Shown here piece by piece: positions 28,020 through 37,106 of a DNA stretch of 59,421 nucleotides. Every line of letters starts with the position of its first letter. Position 1 is the first letter of the stretch. The position numbers were made by a program, and so were the translations under genes. Source of the stretch: Mariniblastus sp. Its GTDB lineage: Bacteria > Planctomycetota > Planctomycetia > Pirellulales > Pirellulaceae. The notes beneath the pieces are model-generated. The model was not told the origin of the DNA and did no database searches. It saw nothing but the letters and a program-made list of their open reading frames with translations. The stretch covers positions 1 to 59,421 of the forward strand of contig JALZWN010000143.1 in the NCBI GenBank assembly GCA_023300235.1. Reading direction: 5' to 3'.

Positions 28020-29849
28020 ATGCTGGCAGTCGCTGTTTGTGCGAACACGTTTGCTGGCGAACCGGTCCGGCCGCATCCAACTTCGTTGGTGAACGCCGAG
28101 GTGTTCGTCAAGCGAAAGAGTTTGTCGATGCGAGTGACTTGCTTCGCCGAAGATCTAGAAATGCTGCAAGGCGTCGAGGCGCTGGAGACGGGGTTCTACG
28201 ATTCTGACGAAATCAAAGACGCAACCCAAGACCACGCAAAGTACTTGGCCGAGCGGTTGACGATTCGCGATGTCAAAGGCGAGCTGCTGACACCAAAAAT
28301 TAGCGAGATTGTTGATGCGGAAATCCCCGCCGGCGGTATCCCCGCTAACAAGCTAATGGAGTATCAGTTGGAGTTTGTGTTTGATTATAAATACGATACG
28401 CCGCCGGAGTTCATCACGATCCAGCAAAACATGGTGGCCGACGGAGCGTTGTTGCCTTCGGAATTTAGCGTGCTGCTCAAGCAGGCGGGGTCGGACAAAC
28501 CTTACCGAAAGATGCTCAAGCCGCTGGAAGCTGAGACCTTTCGATTTGACTGGGACAATCCCGCGTTGAACGAAGAGGATTCGGACGAAGATTGGCAAGC
28601 GTGGTTTGATGTGCAGCGCGAAAAAACGTTGGGCATTTCCAGCTACGGCAGCGTTTATTCTTTTATCTATATCACGGACCATGAAGTCCGACACGAGGTT
28701 TTGATTCCGCTGGCGACATTGGCGTTGTTGGTTGACATTGAGCGGGCAGATGAAAGTTTTTTGGAAGTCGATGAGCAAGCGGCGGCGGCTGAGAAAGTGA
28801 AAGCGTTTTTTGGGGCTGGCAATCCGGTTACGATTGACGGTATCGAAGTCAAACCGGTGTTTGACCGAGTCGATTTTTATGGGTTGGACTTGAGCGACTT
28901 TGCGGTGCGACCAGAAAAACGAAAAGTCTCGATGGCCAGTGGGCGGGTCGGGGTGATCATGTCTTATAGTGCCAAAAGCCGGCCGACGGAGGTTTCGGTT
29001 GAATGGGATTTGCTGAGCAACACCATTCGCGAAGTGGACTCGGTGGTGATCGCTTACCAACAGGTCGACAAAACTAAGTTCTCCAAATTTCTGAGTGAGA
29101 ACGTTTATCGCTGGACCGCGCCGGATCGACCTCCGTTGCCACCGATTACGGAATTGAGTGGAACGATCGATTGGCAGAAGTACCGACCGACGTTGACGGT
29201 ATCTTGGGCGACTATCGGTATGTGGATAGCTGCGGCGTTGCTTATGCTGGTGGGAGCGTTTTTTGCGAGTTCGGTTTGGCCGTACTTAATTCTGGCAGTT
29301 GGTAGTTTGGTCGGTTCCTATTTCGTTGCAGATCTCGCCGTCGCGACTTACGATCACCCTTGGCGGCAGCCCGAGCAGTTTCAGATTTCGGACGACGAAG
29401 CGGCCGATGTTTTTGGTCGGCTGCATGCGAACATCTTTCGAGCGTTTGACTACGTGGACGAAAGCGATGTTTATCAGGCGTTGGCCAAGAGCGTTGATGG
29501 CGACCTGTTGCGAGATTTATATTTACAGGTCAATGCATCGCTGCAAGTTCAGGAGCAAGGTGGTGCCGTTGCGGTGATTGAGAAAGTTCAGCTGGTAGAA
29601 GGGAATCTTCTGCCAGCGTCTGAGGCTGACAAGCGTTCTGCTGTCAGTTTTGGTTACCAGGCCAATTGGACTCTCGATGGGACCATTGAGCACTGGGGGC
29701 ATATTCACCAGCGGACCAATCGGTACCAAGCTCGTTTTGTGGTGGAGCTGTTGGGCGCAGAGGATCGCACGGGCGGCTGGAAAATTACAGGCATCCAGGA
29801 CCAGGAATTCAGGCCGGGGGTGGTCAAGCGTCGTTTGCGGAAGTTCTAA
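28020..29849 (+). CDS. Hypothetical exported/membrane protein
   Basis: Signal-like 'MLAVAVCANTFAGEP' (ATG at 28020; track start 27933), internal TM segments around aa 430-470; no family recognised. Confidence 0.6.
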   Translation: MLAVAVCANTFAGEPVRPHPTSLVNAEVFVKRKSLSMRVTCFAEDLEMLQGVEALETGFYDSDEIKDATQDHAKYLAERLTIRDVKGELLTPKISEIVDAEIPAGGIPANKLMEYQLEFVFDYKYDTPPEFITIQQNMVADGALLPSEFSVLLKQAGSDKPYRKMLKPLEAETFRFDWDNPALNEEDSDEDWQAWFDVQREKTLGISSYGSVYSFIYITDHEVRHEVLIPLATLALLVDIERADESFLEVDEQAAAAEKVKAFFGAGNPVTIDGIEVKPVFDRVDFYGLDLSDFAVRPEKRKVSMASGRVGVIMSYSAKSRPTEVSVEWDLLSNTIREVDSVVIAYQQVDKTKFSKFLSENVYRWTAPDRPPLPPITELSGTIDWQKYRPTLTVSWATIGMWIAAALLMLVGAFFASSVWPYLILAVGSLVGSYFVADLAVATYDHPWRQPEQFQISDDEAADVFGRLHANIFRAFDYVDESDVYQALAKSVDGDLLRDLYLQVNASLQVQEQGGAVAVIEKVQLVEGNLLPASEADKRSAVSFGYQANWTLDGTIEHWGHIHQRTNRYQARFVVELLGAEDRTGGWKITGIQDQEFRPGVVKRRLRKF

Positions 29850-30200
29850 AATACGCTGTTTGCCAGACAAAACAGTGGGTTACGGCAAATACGTTCGTAG
29901 TTTTTTTGGAAAAAAAATCAAGCCAATAGCTAGCAGAGAGGTATATATAGGCATCCCGATTTGCATGTTAAATTTTGCTGGATATAGCGATCAAGTGGAT
30001 ATTGACCACCTAAATAGGCTGGTCTTGCCGGCTGACGGGAGATTTCGCTTTGCCCCGCTTTCGAGGAGTGCGATCTGATTGACGGCTGATTCTGGCTAGA
30101 TCAATCATCGGAACGGTTATGTCGATTGGACAAGAAGAGTCAAATAGTTTACAATTAGCAATTCCGTGAACGTTCCTGATTTGCACTTTGGTAGCAGTTA

Positions 30201-30920
30201 ATGAAGACTTTTATTACGACAACATTGTTTGCTTTCCTTCTACTTAGTGGCAGTTTGCAAATGCGTGTAATTGCTGATGAGATTGTCATCAGTGGAAATG
30301 AGCACGCTGTAACGGTCGGCGACTTCGATTTTATGCCGTGTAACACGGGAACCGCACAGGGTGCTTTGGCGGTATTAAGCCAAGGATCGAACGGAGAGAT
30401 GACCGCTGGCGATCTTTGGAAGTTCTTTTCCGATCGCGGCATTGATTCGGTTGAGAACTTAACGATCTGCATGGATTGGACTCCCGCTCAAGAGGTCTCC
30501 AGTGATATCGGTTTAACAAATCTTCATCTGAAGATTGAGGATCCGGATCAAGTGGGTGGTTTGATTACGAATGTCAGCTTGGGTGGCGACTCGTTGGTTG
30601 TTCCCGGTTTCGAGATCAGTTCGTTTAAGCCTGAGGCTAAACTTGGCGTCTCGTTGGGATACGATTTTATGAAGCGTTTTGGTCCTGAGAGCCCTGAGAA
30701 AATTCTTCTAAATTTTGGTGAGCCTACACAAGCGGGGTTCTTGCCAGAGTTTTCATTTGAAGGCAGTGCGGGTAAACCGGGCCGAATTCCAAATTGGTTT
30801 GGCTTGGTGGGATTCGTCTTGTTTTGGTTGGTCGCATTCAAATGCTTGGCCGTGGTGACCGCTCCGAAGGCTAATGTAGATTCAGCAGTTGCGACTCCGG
30901 GCGAGATTGCTTCTGTTTAG
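30201..30920 (+). CDS. Exported protein with C-terminal membrane anchor, hypothetical
   Basis: Signal peptide 'MKTFITTTLFAFLLLSGSLQMRVIAD'; C-terminal 'IPNWFGLVGFVLFWLVAFKCLAVV' TM. Confidence 0.65.
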   Translation: MKTFITTTLFAFLLLSGSLQMRVIADEIVISGNEHAVTVGDFDFMPCNTGTAQGALAVLSQGSNGEMTAGDLWKFFSDRGIDSVENLTICMDWTPAQEVSSDIGLTNLHLKIEDPDQVGGLITNVSLGGDSLVVPGFEISSFKPEAKLGVSLGYDFMKRFGPESPEKILLNFGEPTQAGFLPEFSFEGSAGKPGRIPNWFGLVGFVLFWLVAFKCLAVVTAPKANVDSAVATPGEIASV

Positions 30921-30962
30921 CGGACAACCGCAGACGCTAGAAACGACGGTTGTCATTTATTG

Positions 30963-30998
30963 AAAAGAGCTTCTTGGTGATTCCAAGAGGCTTTTTTT
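30963..30998 (+). terminator. Rho-independent terminator
   Basis: aaaagagcttcttgg-tgatt-ccaagaggcttttttt. Confidence 0.8.
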
Positions 30999-31248
30999 GT
31001 GCTTTCACAGCGGCGCGGAAACTGTTTTTCGAATTTCTATGACTGCATCGGATCGTTGGATCTGTTAAATTAACGTCTGCTGAGCCAAGTTTTCGCCGCA
31101 GAGAGTATCTTGCGGCTGGCGAAATTATTTGGTGCGTATCCTACATCGCGACAAAGCAGAAAAAGCGTCGCTTTAAAAGGTTTGTAGGGTAAGCTGATAG
31201 CAGTGATAAGTAGCCGTATTGTTAAGTTTTAGATAGCCGAGCCAAACT

Positions 31249-33162
31249 TTGTATACTCTGTTGATTGCGATTGGATCTTTTTTTGGGTTCATCATTGCTT
31301 ACCACACCTATGGGCGTTGGATTGCCACACGCGTGTTCAATTTGGATCCGACCGCGAAGGTGCCGAGTTGTGAGTTCGAGGACGGGGTTGATTTCGTACC
31401 GTCGAAAAAGTCGCTGGTTTTTGGGCATCACTTCACCAGCATTGCGGGAACGGGGCCGATCGTGGGACCGGCGATTGCTGTTTTTTGGGGCTGGCTGCCT
31501 GCTCTGCTGTGGGTCGTGTTCGGCAGTATCTTTATCGGGGCGGTGCATGACTTTGGTGCGTTGGTGGTGAGTTTGCGAAATCGCGGGCAAACCGTTGGCG
31601 AGATTGCTGGGCGGATGATTAGCCCGCGAGCGAAGTTGCTGTTTTTGTTTGCGTTGTTCTTTGCGTTGACGGTCGTACTGGCGATTTTTGGTTTGGTGAT
31701 CGCGTCGATTTTTGAAATATATAAAGGCAGTGTGCTGGCTGTTTGGGTTTCGCTTCCGATTGCGATCGTGTTTGGACTGGCAATGCGCAAAGGAAGCAAT
31801 GCGATGTTGCCAATGTCGATTATCTCATTGGTTTTGATTTACTTGGCAATATATGTCGGCGCTTATTATTTACCGATCTCGCTTAGTTTCGTCGGCAACC
31901 AGGTCGTTGGTTGGACGGTGATTTTATTGATCTATTGCGGGATCGCTTCGGTGTTACCGGTTTGGTTGTTGTTGCAGCCTCGGGATTATGTGAATAGCCA
32001 CCAGTTGTTCGTTGCGTTGACGCTGTTGATTGTTGGCTTGATTGTGGCTTGCTTGTCCGGCACTGCGGATTTGTTTGCTTCGGCACCGGCGATCACCCAA
32101 GACACACCCAAGGGGACGCCACCGATCTTCCCGTTTTTGTTTATCACGATCGCCTGTGGAGCGATTAGCGGGTTTCATTGCTTGGTGAGCAGTGGAACTA
32201 GCAGTAAGCAGTTGGAGAACGAAACGGATGCGCTGTCAATTGGCTATGGTGCGATGTTGCTGGAAGCGGCTCTGGCGGTGATGGTGATTTTGGCTTGTTG
32301 TGCTGGTGTTGGGATGGGAAAGTTTGAATCCAAAGAAGTCGTTCAGGCCGACGGAGAAACGCGGGTCGTTGTCGCAGCTGTGGAAGACGTGGACGGAAAC
32401 GCCCTGGTGGGGCGAGCGGCGTGGCGACAGACGTATCAGTTGGAATATTACGATGCTGAAGCCGGCGAAATGAAACAGAAGACTTGGAAAGAGTTTGGCC
32501 TTGGGAGCAAGATTGGTGCTTTTGTCGATGGCGGTGGAAATTTCTTGGCGGCGCTTGGGATTCCGTTGGCGATGGGAGTGAATATCATCGCCGTGCTGGT
32601 GGCCTGCTTCGCCGCAACAACGCTCGATTCCGCGACGCGGCTGCAGCGTTATGTGGTTCAAGAGCTAGGCGAAACGTTGCGTGTCAAACCGCTGACCAAT
32701 ATGTACGTTGCTACTTTTGTGGCGATCGTTTTAGGCGGTGCAATCGCGATGATTCCTAATGCGGATGGGCTGTACGGCAAAGGTGGTTTGTTGTTGTGGC
32801 CGTTGTTTGGTGCGACCAACCAGTTGCTGGCGGGCTTCGCGTTTTTGGTGACCGCTTTCTATCTGTGGCGCCGATCAAAGCCAGTGGCGTTCGTGTTGAT
32901 CCCAACCGTGATCATGATTGCCTTGCCTGCTGCGGCGTTGATGTGGCAGCTGTTCGATCCAACTTCGGGTTGGGTAATGCCGGGTGAAGGGCAGAATTGG
33001 TTGGCCGGGACGATCGGGTTGATCACGATTGGCTTGCAAGTCTGGATGGTTGTCGAAGCAGTGATCGCGTGGCCGAAGGTCAAGGGCGTTCTGGAGCCGC
33101 AACTGAGCGATGAGGAAATCGTTTCGACGAAGCTGAAAGAAAGTGGTGGGCGGTCTTGTTGA
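31249..33162 (+). CDS. cstA: Carbon starvation protein CstA family transporter
   Basis: 'YGRWIATRVFNLDP', 'FGHHFTSIAGTGPIVGPAIAVFWGWLPALLWVVFGSIFIGAVHDFGAL', 'FWGATNQLLAG'-like motif, many TM segments; TTG start. Confidence 0.92.
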   Translation: MYTLLIAIGSFFGFIIAYHTYGRWIATRVFNLDPTAKVPSCEFEDGVDFVPSKKSLVFGHHFTSIAGTGPIVGPAIAVFWGWLPALLWVVFGSIFIGAVHDFGALVVSLRNRGQTVGEIAGRMISPRAKLLFLFALFFALTVVLAIFGLVIASIFEIYKGSVLAVWVSLPIAIVFGLAMRKGSNAMLPMSIISLVLIYLAIYVGAYYLPISLSFVGNQVVGWTVILLIYCGIASVLPVWLLLQPRDYVNSHQLFVALTLLIVGLIVACLSGTADLFASAPAITQDTPKGTPPIFPFLFITIACGAISGFHCLVSSGTSSKQLENETDALSIGYGAMLLEAALAVMVILACCAGVGMGKFESKEVVQADGETRVVVAAVEDVDGNALVGRAAWRQTYQLEYYDAEAGEMKQKTWKEFGLGSKIGAFVDGGGNFLAALGIPLAMGVNIIAVLVACFAATTLDSATRLQRYVVQELGETLRVKPLTNMYVATFVAIVLGGAIAMIPNADGLYGKGGLLLWPLFGATNQLLAGFAFLVTAFYLWRRSKPVAFVLIPTVIMIALPAAALMWQLFDPTSGWVMPGEGQNWLAGTIGLITIGLQVWMVVEAVIAWPKVKGVLEPQLSDEEIVSTKLKESGGRSC

Positions 33163-33434
33163 TTTTGACTCGATTCGATTGCCGCAAGAATCTTGGTTCG
33201 TTCGGGGATTAAACGCCATTCGTTCGGGCTTTGCCAGTAACGCGGGTGCGAGATTTGCACTGCCTGATGAATACGATTGGAAGAATATAGCACCGAGGCG
33301 TTTGTTTCTTGCTTGCTCAATTGGCTGCAAAGCCAGCCCCCAGTTTAACGACGATCCGGTGGGCGGAGGCGACAGCGTGTAGCTGAGTACCACTGCCTAC
33401 AATGATTCGACAACATTGAATTCTTATACTGAAA

Positions 33435-33464
33435 CTTGATTCGAAGCTTGATTCGAAGCTTGAG
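33435..33464. repeat. 12-bp tandem repeat (cttgattcgaag)2 plus a partial copy
   Basis: Direct reading of cttgattcgaagcttgattcgaagcttgag. Confidence 0.85.
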
Positions 33465-33609
33465 TTCCCCCCCCTCTTTGTGCGGACGGCCAGCAGTTCT
33501 AAGGGCGGCTGAAATATTAGAGAGTGATGTGGGTTGAATTGCCGCTGCCGCCTCCGCCTTCTGGTTGGTCGTTAAACTCAGCCACTAAATTCAGAGAAGC
33601 CCCAGAGCC

Positions 33610-34806
33610 TTAAGCGTAAAGTTCTAGGTAGCCGTGCAGCATCGAATCGAAGGGGAAGTTCTTGGCGGCGTGGTCTTGGCCTTGTTGGGCGAGACGGCTG
33701 CCGGGTTCGGTTTGCTCGATCAAGTACTTGGTCCAGCGAGCGAATTCGTCGCGAGCCCCAAAGTTAGTAGCGAATCCTGTTGTTTGGTGGTCAATGACCG
33801 GGGCGGTACCAGGGCCTAGAACGCTGATCGCTGGGATGCCCATGGCCATCGCGGCCAACAGCGGTCCCGGGAGCGGGCTTTGAAGGTGCGAGTGCCAGTA
33901 GAAGTCTGACGCGGCGATGTAAGATTCAGGTTGCTCGGGCAGGCCCAGGAAATGAATGTGATCTTTCGCTTCGGTTTGCCTAGCAAATTTCTTTAGACGC
34001 CAAAGTTGGCTACCGGTGCCGATGATCGCAAAATGAAAGTCCTCGCGAATACAAGCCAATAGGTCCGTTGCCCAGATCAAGTCTTTCAATCGAGTCCGCG
34101 CTTCGAGGTCTGCGACGGTGATTGCGAGGCGAGCGTTCTCGGGCAGCGACAGCGAGTCGCGGATCGATTTACGCAGGTCGCAGCGGCTGATTGCACCGCG
34201 GTCGACAATGGCAATTTTTTCTTCTGGCGGATACTGGTCACCGACGCGGATGCCGGTGCGAATGATTTGTGTGTTTGCGGCGATCAATCCTTCGTCGGCC
34301 AGATCGTCGGCGACTTCTTCTTGCGGGACGATTAACGTGTCGATTTGAAAGCTTAACTTGTCTTCTAACAACGAGCGAACAAAATTCTTTTCGGGGTGTA
34401 AATTGAGCTCGGTGGCCATCAATCGAACTTCTGGCAAGTTGGTGGCCAGTGGTAGTTTTTGGATTGCGAGTAATGTCAGCCAGATGGCTTCGCCGCACCA
34501 GGCGTGGAGGGTGTCGGGTTCGACTAACCGAATCAGGTTTCGCAGTTCGCGAATCACCGTAAAGGCATCGCGGTGGGTGTGCAATGGCGTTCGGTCGTCA
34601 CCGTTGATGAAGAACACGCGGACACCGGCATCCACCCAGCGGGAGACTTCGTCGGTGCGTTGCCCCAGTACGGCAATGACGATGTCTTTTCCAGCGGCGG
34701 CGAGTTCGGATGCTAACGGAAACAGTAACTGAGCCGGCCCCAGAGGGTACAGGTGCTCGACGGTAAATAAGATGCGCTGGCTCACGGTAGTTTGGGCTCG
34801 ATTCAA
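33610..34806 (-). CDS. Glycosyltransferase (GT4-like)
   Basis: 'LARQTEAKDHIHFLGLPEQPESYIAASDFYWHSHLQSPLPGPLLAAMAMGIPAISVLGPGTAPVI' resembles the GT4 donor-binding region. Confidence 0.75.
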   Translation of the reverse strand: MNRAQTTVSQRILFTVEHLYPLGPAQLLFPLASELAAAGKDIVIAVLGQRTDEVSRWVDAGVRVFFINGDDRTPLHTHRDAFTVIRELRNLIRLVEPDTLHAWCGEAIWLTLLAIQKLPLATNLPEVRLMATELNLHPEKNFVRSLLEDKLSFQIDTLIVPQEEVADDLADEGLIAANTQIIRTGIRVGDQYPPEEKIAIVDRGAISRCDLRKSIRDSLSLPENARLAITVADLEARTRLKDLIWATDLLACIREDFHFAIIGTGSQLWRLKKFARQTEAKDHIHFLGLPEQPESYIAASDFYWHSHLQSPLPGPLLAAMAMGIPAISVLGPGTAPVIDHQTTGFATNFGARDEFARWTKYLIEQTEPGSRLAQQGQDHAAKNFPFDSMLHGYLELYA

Positions 34807-34820
34807 TTTCCGGAATGAGA

Positions 34821-36023
34821 TTATGAGGAAGGTCGTGGTGCGTTGGGCGTCGAAACTTCATTTAAGTAGTTGCCGACGGTTTGTGAAATGTGAAAGTGAG
34901 TCATTGCCCATTCGGCCGCGGCCAACCCGATTTGGATGCGTTCGATCGGGGATTGGATTGTTTTCGCGATTGTGTTGGCGAGGTTTTCTGGGCTGCTGGC
35001 CGCTGCCGTGATGGTTTGCGTCTGGTCGGTCAAACCCAATGCCGTAGCGTTTGGTTCGGTCATGATCGGGCATAAGTTCGCCATCATTGCTCGGGTTAGC
35101 ATGGAGCACGCGATTGATCCTCGTAGCGGATGGACGTAGGCGTCGGCCGCGCGAAAGATGTCTTCGTAGTTGTCAAACTGTCCGGGCATGATAATCGAAT
35201 CGGTCAGGTTTTTGGAGACGATTGTATCCCAGACCTTTCGCGAGCGGGGACCTTGGCTGACGATGAAGAGCTTGGCGGCGGGGATTTTGCGCACGACGAT
35301 CTTCCATGCTTGAACGAGGTCTAGCATGCCTTTGTCGCCAGCGGCCAATGCGCCGCAGATCAACAGTGGTTGTTCGGGGGTGACAGCCAGCATGCCATGG
35401 GAGGCACCTATCGCTTGTCTGGCAACCGCTTTACTGCAGAACTTGGCTGGAGGTGGGGGCTGCGGAAGGATGCCTTCGGGGGTGATGACCAGTTTTGATG
35501 TAGGTAAGCCGGCCGTTTGGAGAATCTGAAAGGTGCTTTCAGATTCGACTAAAATTCGGTCGGCGAGTTTGAGCGAATTTGCTTGTCGATTGTTAACCAC
35601 GCTTGGGCTAGATGTCGAAGCAATGGCGTGGTCATGTAAGCGGACGATAAGCGGTGTTTGGCCAGCAAATGTTTTGGCGAGTGAGCTAAATTCCGAGAAC
35701 GCGTTGAAGAAAATCAAACCGTCGACGGGGTTCTGGTTGAGGTAACGAAGAAGGTTTTTTTGATAACGAAATCCACCCCATGGTGCGGACGTCGAGCGAT
35801 AGATTCGTTGCACGTCGAAGTTGCGAAAGCGAAACGAAGCTGGCAGGGAGGTATTCCAGCCAGGAGTGATGACTTCGACTTGATGGCCGTGTCGGACGAT
35901 TGCTTGGGCTAGGTCGCTGAGTGCGAGCGCATCACTGCCCGAGCAAGGCCAGAATTGAGGCGATAAGATCGCGAGTTTTTTTGGCTGAGCGACGTCGGTT
36001 GTCGGTTGGGTGAGCGTGCTCAT
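34821..36023 (-). CDS. Glycosyltransferase (GT4-like)
   Basis: 'LAILSPQFWPCSGSDALALSDLAQAIVRHGHQVEVITPGW' N-terminal motif; 'SIIMPGQFDNYEDIFRAADAYVHPLRGS' C-terminal region. Confidence 0.82.
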   Translation of the reverse strand: MSTLTQPTTDVAQPKKLAILSPQFWPCSGSDALALSDLAQAIVRHGHQVEVITPGWNTSLPASFRFRNFDVQRIYRSTSAPWGGFRYQKNLLRYLNQNPVDGLIFFNAFSEFSSLAKTFAGQTPLIVRLHDHAIASTSSPSVVNNRQANSLKLADRILVESESTFQILQTAGLPTSKLVITPEGILPQPPPPAKFCSKAVARQAIGASHGMLAVTPEQPLLICGALAAGDKGMLDLVQAWKIVVRKIPAAKLFIVSQGPRSRKVWDTIVSKNLTDSIIMPGQFDNYEDIFRAADAYVHPLRGSIACSMLTRAMMANLCPIMTEPNATALGLTDQTQTITAAASSPENLANTIAKTIQSPIERIQIGLAAAEWAMTHFHISQTVGNYLNEVSTPNAPRPSS

Positions 36024-36052
36024 GGCGGCGAGGACTAAATCGGTTCCGTTTG

Positions 36053-36580
36053 TTAGGCATCGGTTGTCGCGATGTCCGCTGGCTCTAGTACGGCTAGGTA
36101 CGGCAAGTTGCGGTAGACGTCATTGTAGTCCAATCCGTAGCCGACCACGAATTCATCTGGAATATCAAAGGCAATGAAATCCGGACGCCAATCGACTTGT
36201 TGGCATCCGGTTTTAAGCAGCAAGACGGCCGATCGGAGGCTGCTTGGGCCGAGATCTTTGATCCGTTGGGTGACTTCTTGAAGCGTATTGCCGGTGTCGA
36301 AGATGTCGTCGATCAATAGTACGTCTTGCCCTGTGATGTCTAGCATCATTTCGGCGTTGATGGTGAGCGTACCGCGTTCGGTTCCTTTGTAGCTGCTGGT
36401 TTGCACGACACCGACTCGCAACGGCATTTTGAGTTTTCGAATCAAGTCGGCCATCAGTACAACGCTGCCGGTGAGTACGCCCACGATGGTAAGCGGTTGG
36501 TTGCCGTAGGTTTCGTTGATTTGCCGCGCCATTTCTTGGACGCCGTCATTGAGTGCTTTTTCGTCGAGAAGAATTTTCAC
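36053..36580 (-). CDS. hpt: Hypoxanthine phosphoribosyltransferase
   Basis: 'VGVLTGSVVLMADLIRKL', 'DVLLIDDIFDTGNTLQEV' PRPP-binding motif, 'FVVGYGLDYNDVYRNLPYLAVL'. Confidence 0.95.
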   Translation of the reverse strand: MKILLDEKALNDGVQEMARQINETYGNQPLTIVGVLTGSVVLMADLIRKLKMPLRVGVVQTSSYKGTERGTLTINAEMMLDITGQDVLLIDDIFDTGNTLQEVTQRIKDLGPSSLRSAVLLLKTGCQQVDWRPDFIAFDIPDEFVVGYGLDYNDVYRNLPYLAVLEPADIATTDA

Positions 36581-37042
36581 GGGGCGTTCTTCGTAGTTGA
36601 GCTGTTGTCGGTGGATCGATGAAGTCGAATTCTAATGCTTTGCAAGTTGTAATTACAGGGCCGGGCCGACTGCTTGGCGAGATCGTTGTCTTTCAGGGCG
36701 TGGTAGAGCGTTCCTTCAAGGGGGCTTTCTCGAATTAGTCCTTTTCAGATCGCGTAAACATGGCCCCCTCCCTAGCATTGGAGCAGGCTATCTAAATGCT
36801 CTGAGCTGATACCCGCCCACTACATTACCGGAAGAACCAAAAAAAGGCGCCTGTTTATTCAGTGCCAATCGCTTTGTGAACAACGCTAATTTCACGGAGG
36901 CAAAGGCGACTATGGGGGCTTCGCTGACGCGGCGGGCTGCCATTTATGGGGGCTGTCTGATTTGTAAAATTGATTCGCTCTGGCAGTGCACCTAGTTGCT
37001 TTGCCAGGCTGTGAATTGACAGGCTTCCTGCATTGGTGCATG

Positions 37043-37078
37043 AAAAAACGGCCAGTTGATTGGGATCAACTGGCCGTG
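37043..37078 (-). terminator. Rho-independent terminator for the DUF1598 gene
   Basis: Perfect arms acggccagttgat/atcaactggccgt; T-run on the minus strand. Confidence 0.85.
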
Positions 37079-37106
37079 AGTTTTTAAGGTTGGTTATTGA
37101 GGAGCG

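Noticed and set aside
28353-29060. 235-aa minus-strand ORF opposite the 638-aa exported protein
   Set aside because: No motif; typical antisense reading of a GC-rich coding strand.
30201-30920. C-terminal TM of the 239-aa protein considered as a PEP-CTERM/sortase-like signal
   Set aside because: No PEP or LPXTG motif before the TM and no basic cluster right after it, unlike the clear PEP-CTERM at 46093.
33143-33382. 79-aa ORF after cstA considered as a CstA accessory (YbdD-like) protein
   Set aside because: Sequence does not resemble YbdD and the frame overlaps the end of cstA; likely spurious.
36640-37040. Gap between hpt and the DUF1598 gene considered as a hidden gene or RNA
   Set aside because: No ORF with plausible composition or start site, and no known RNA signature recognised.
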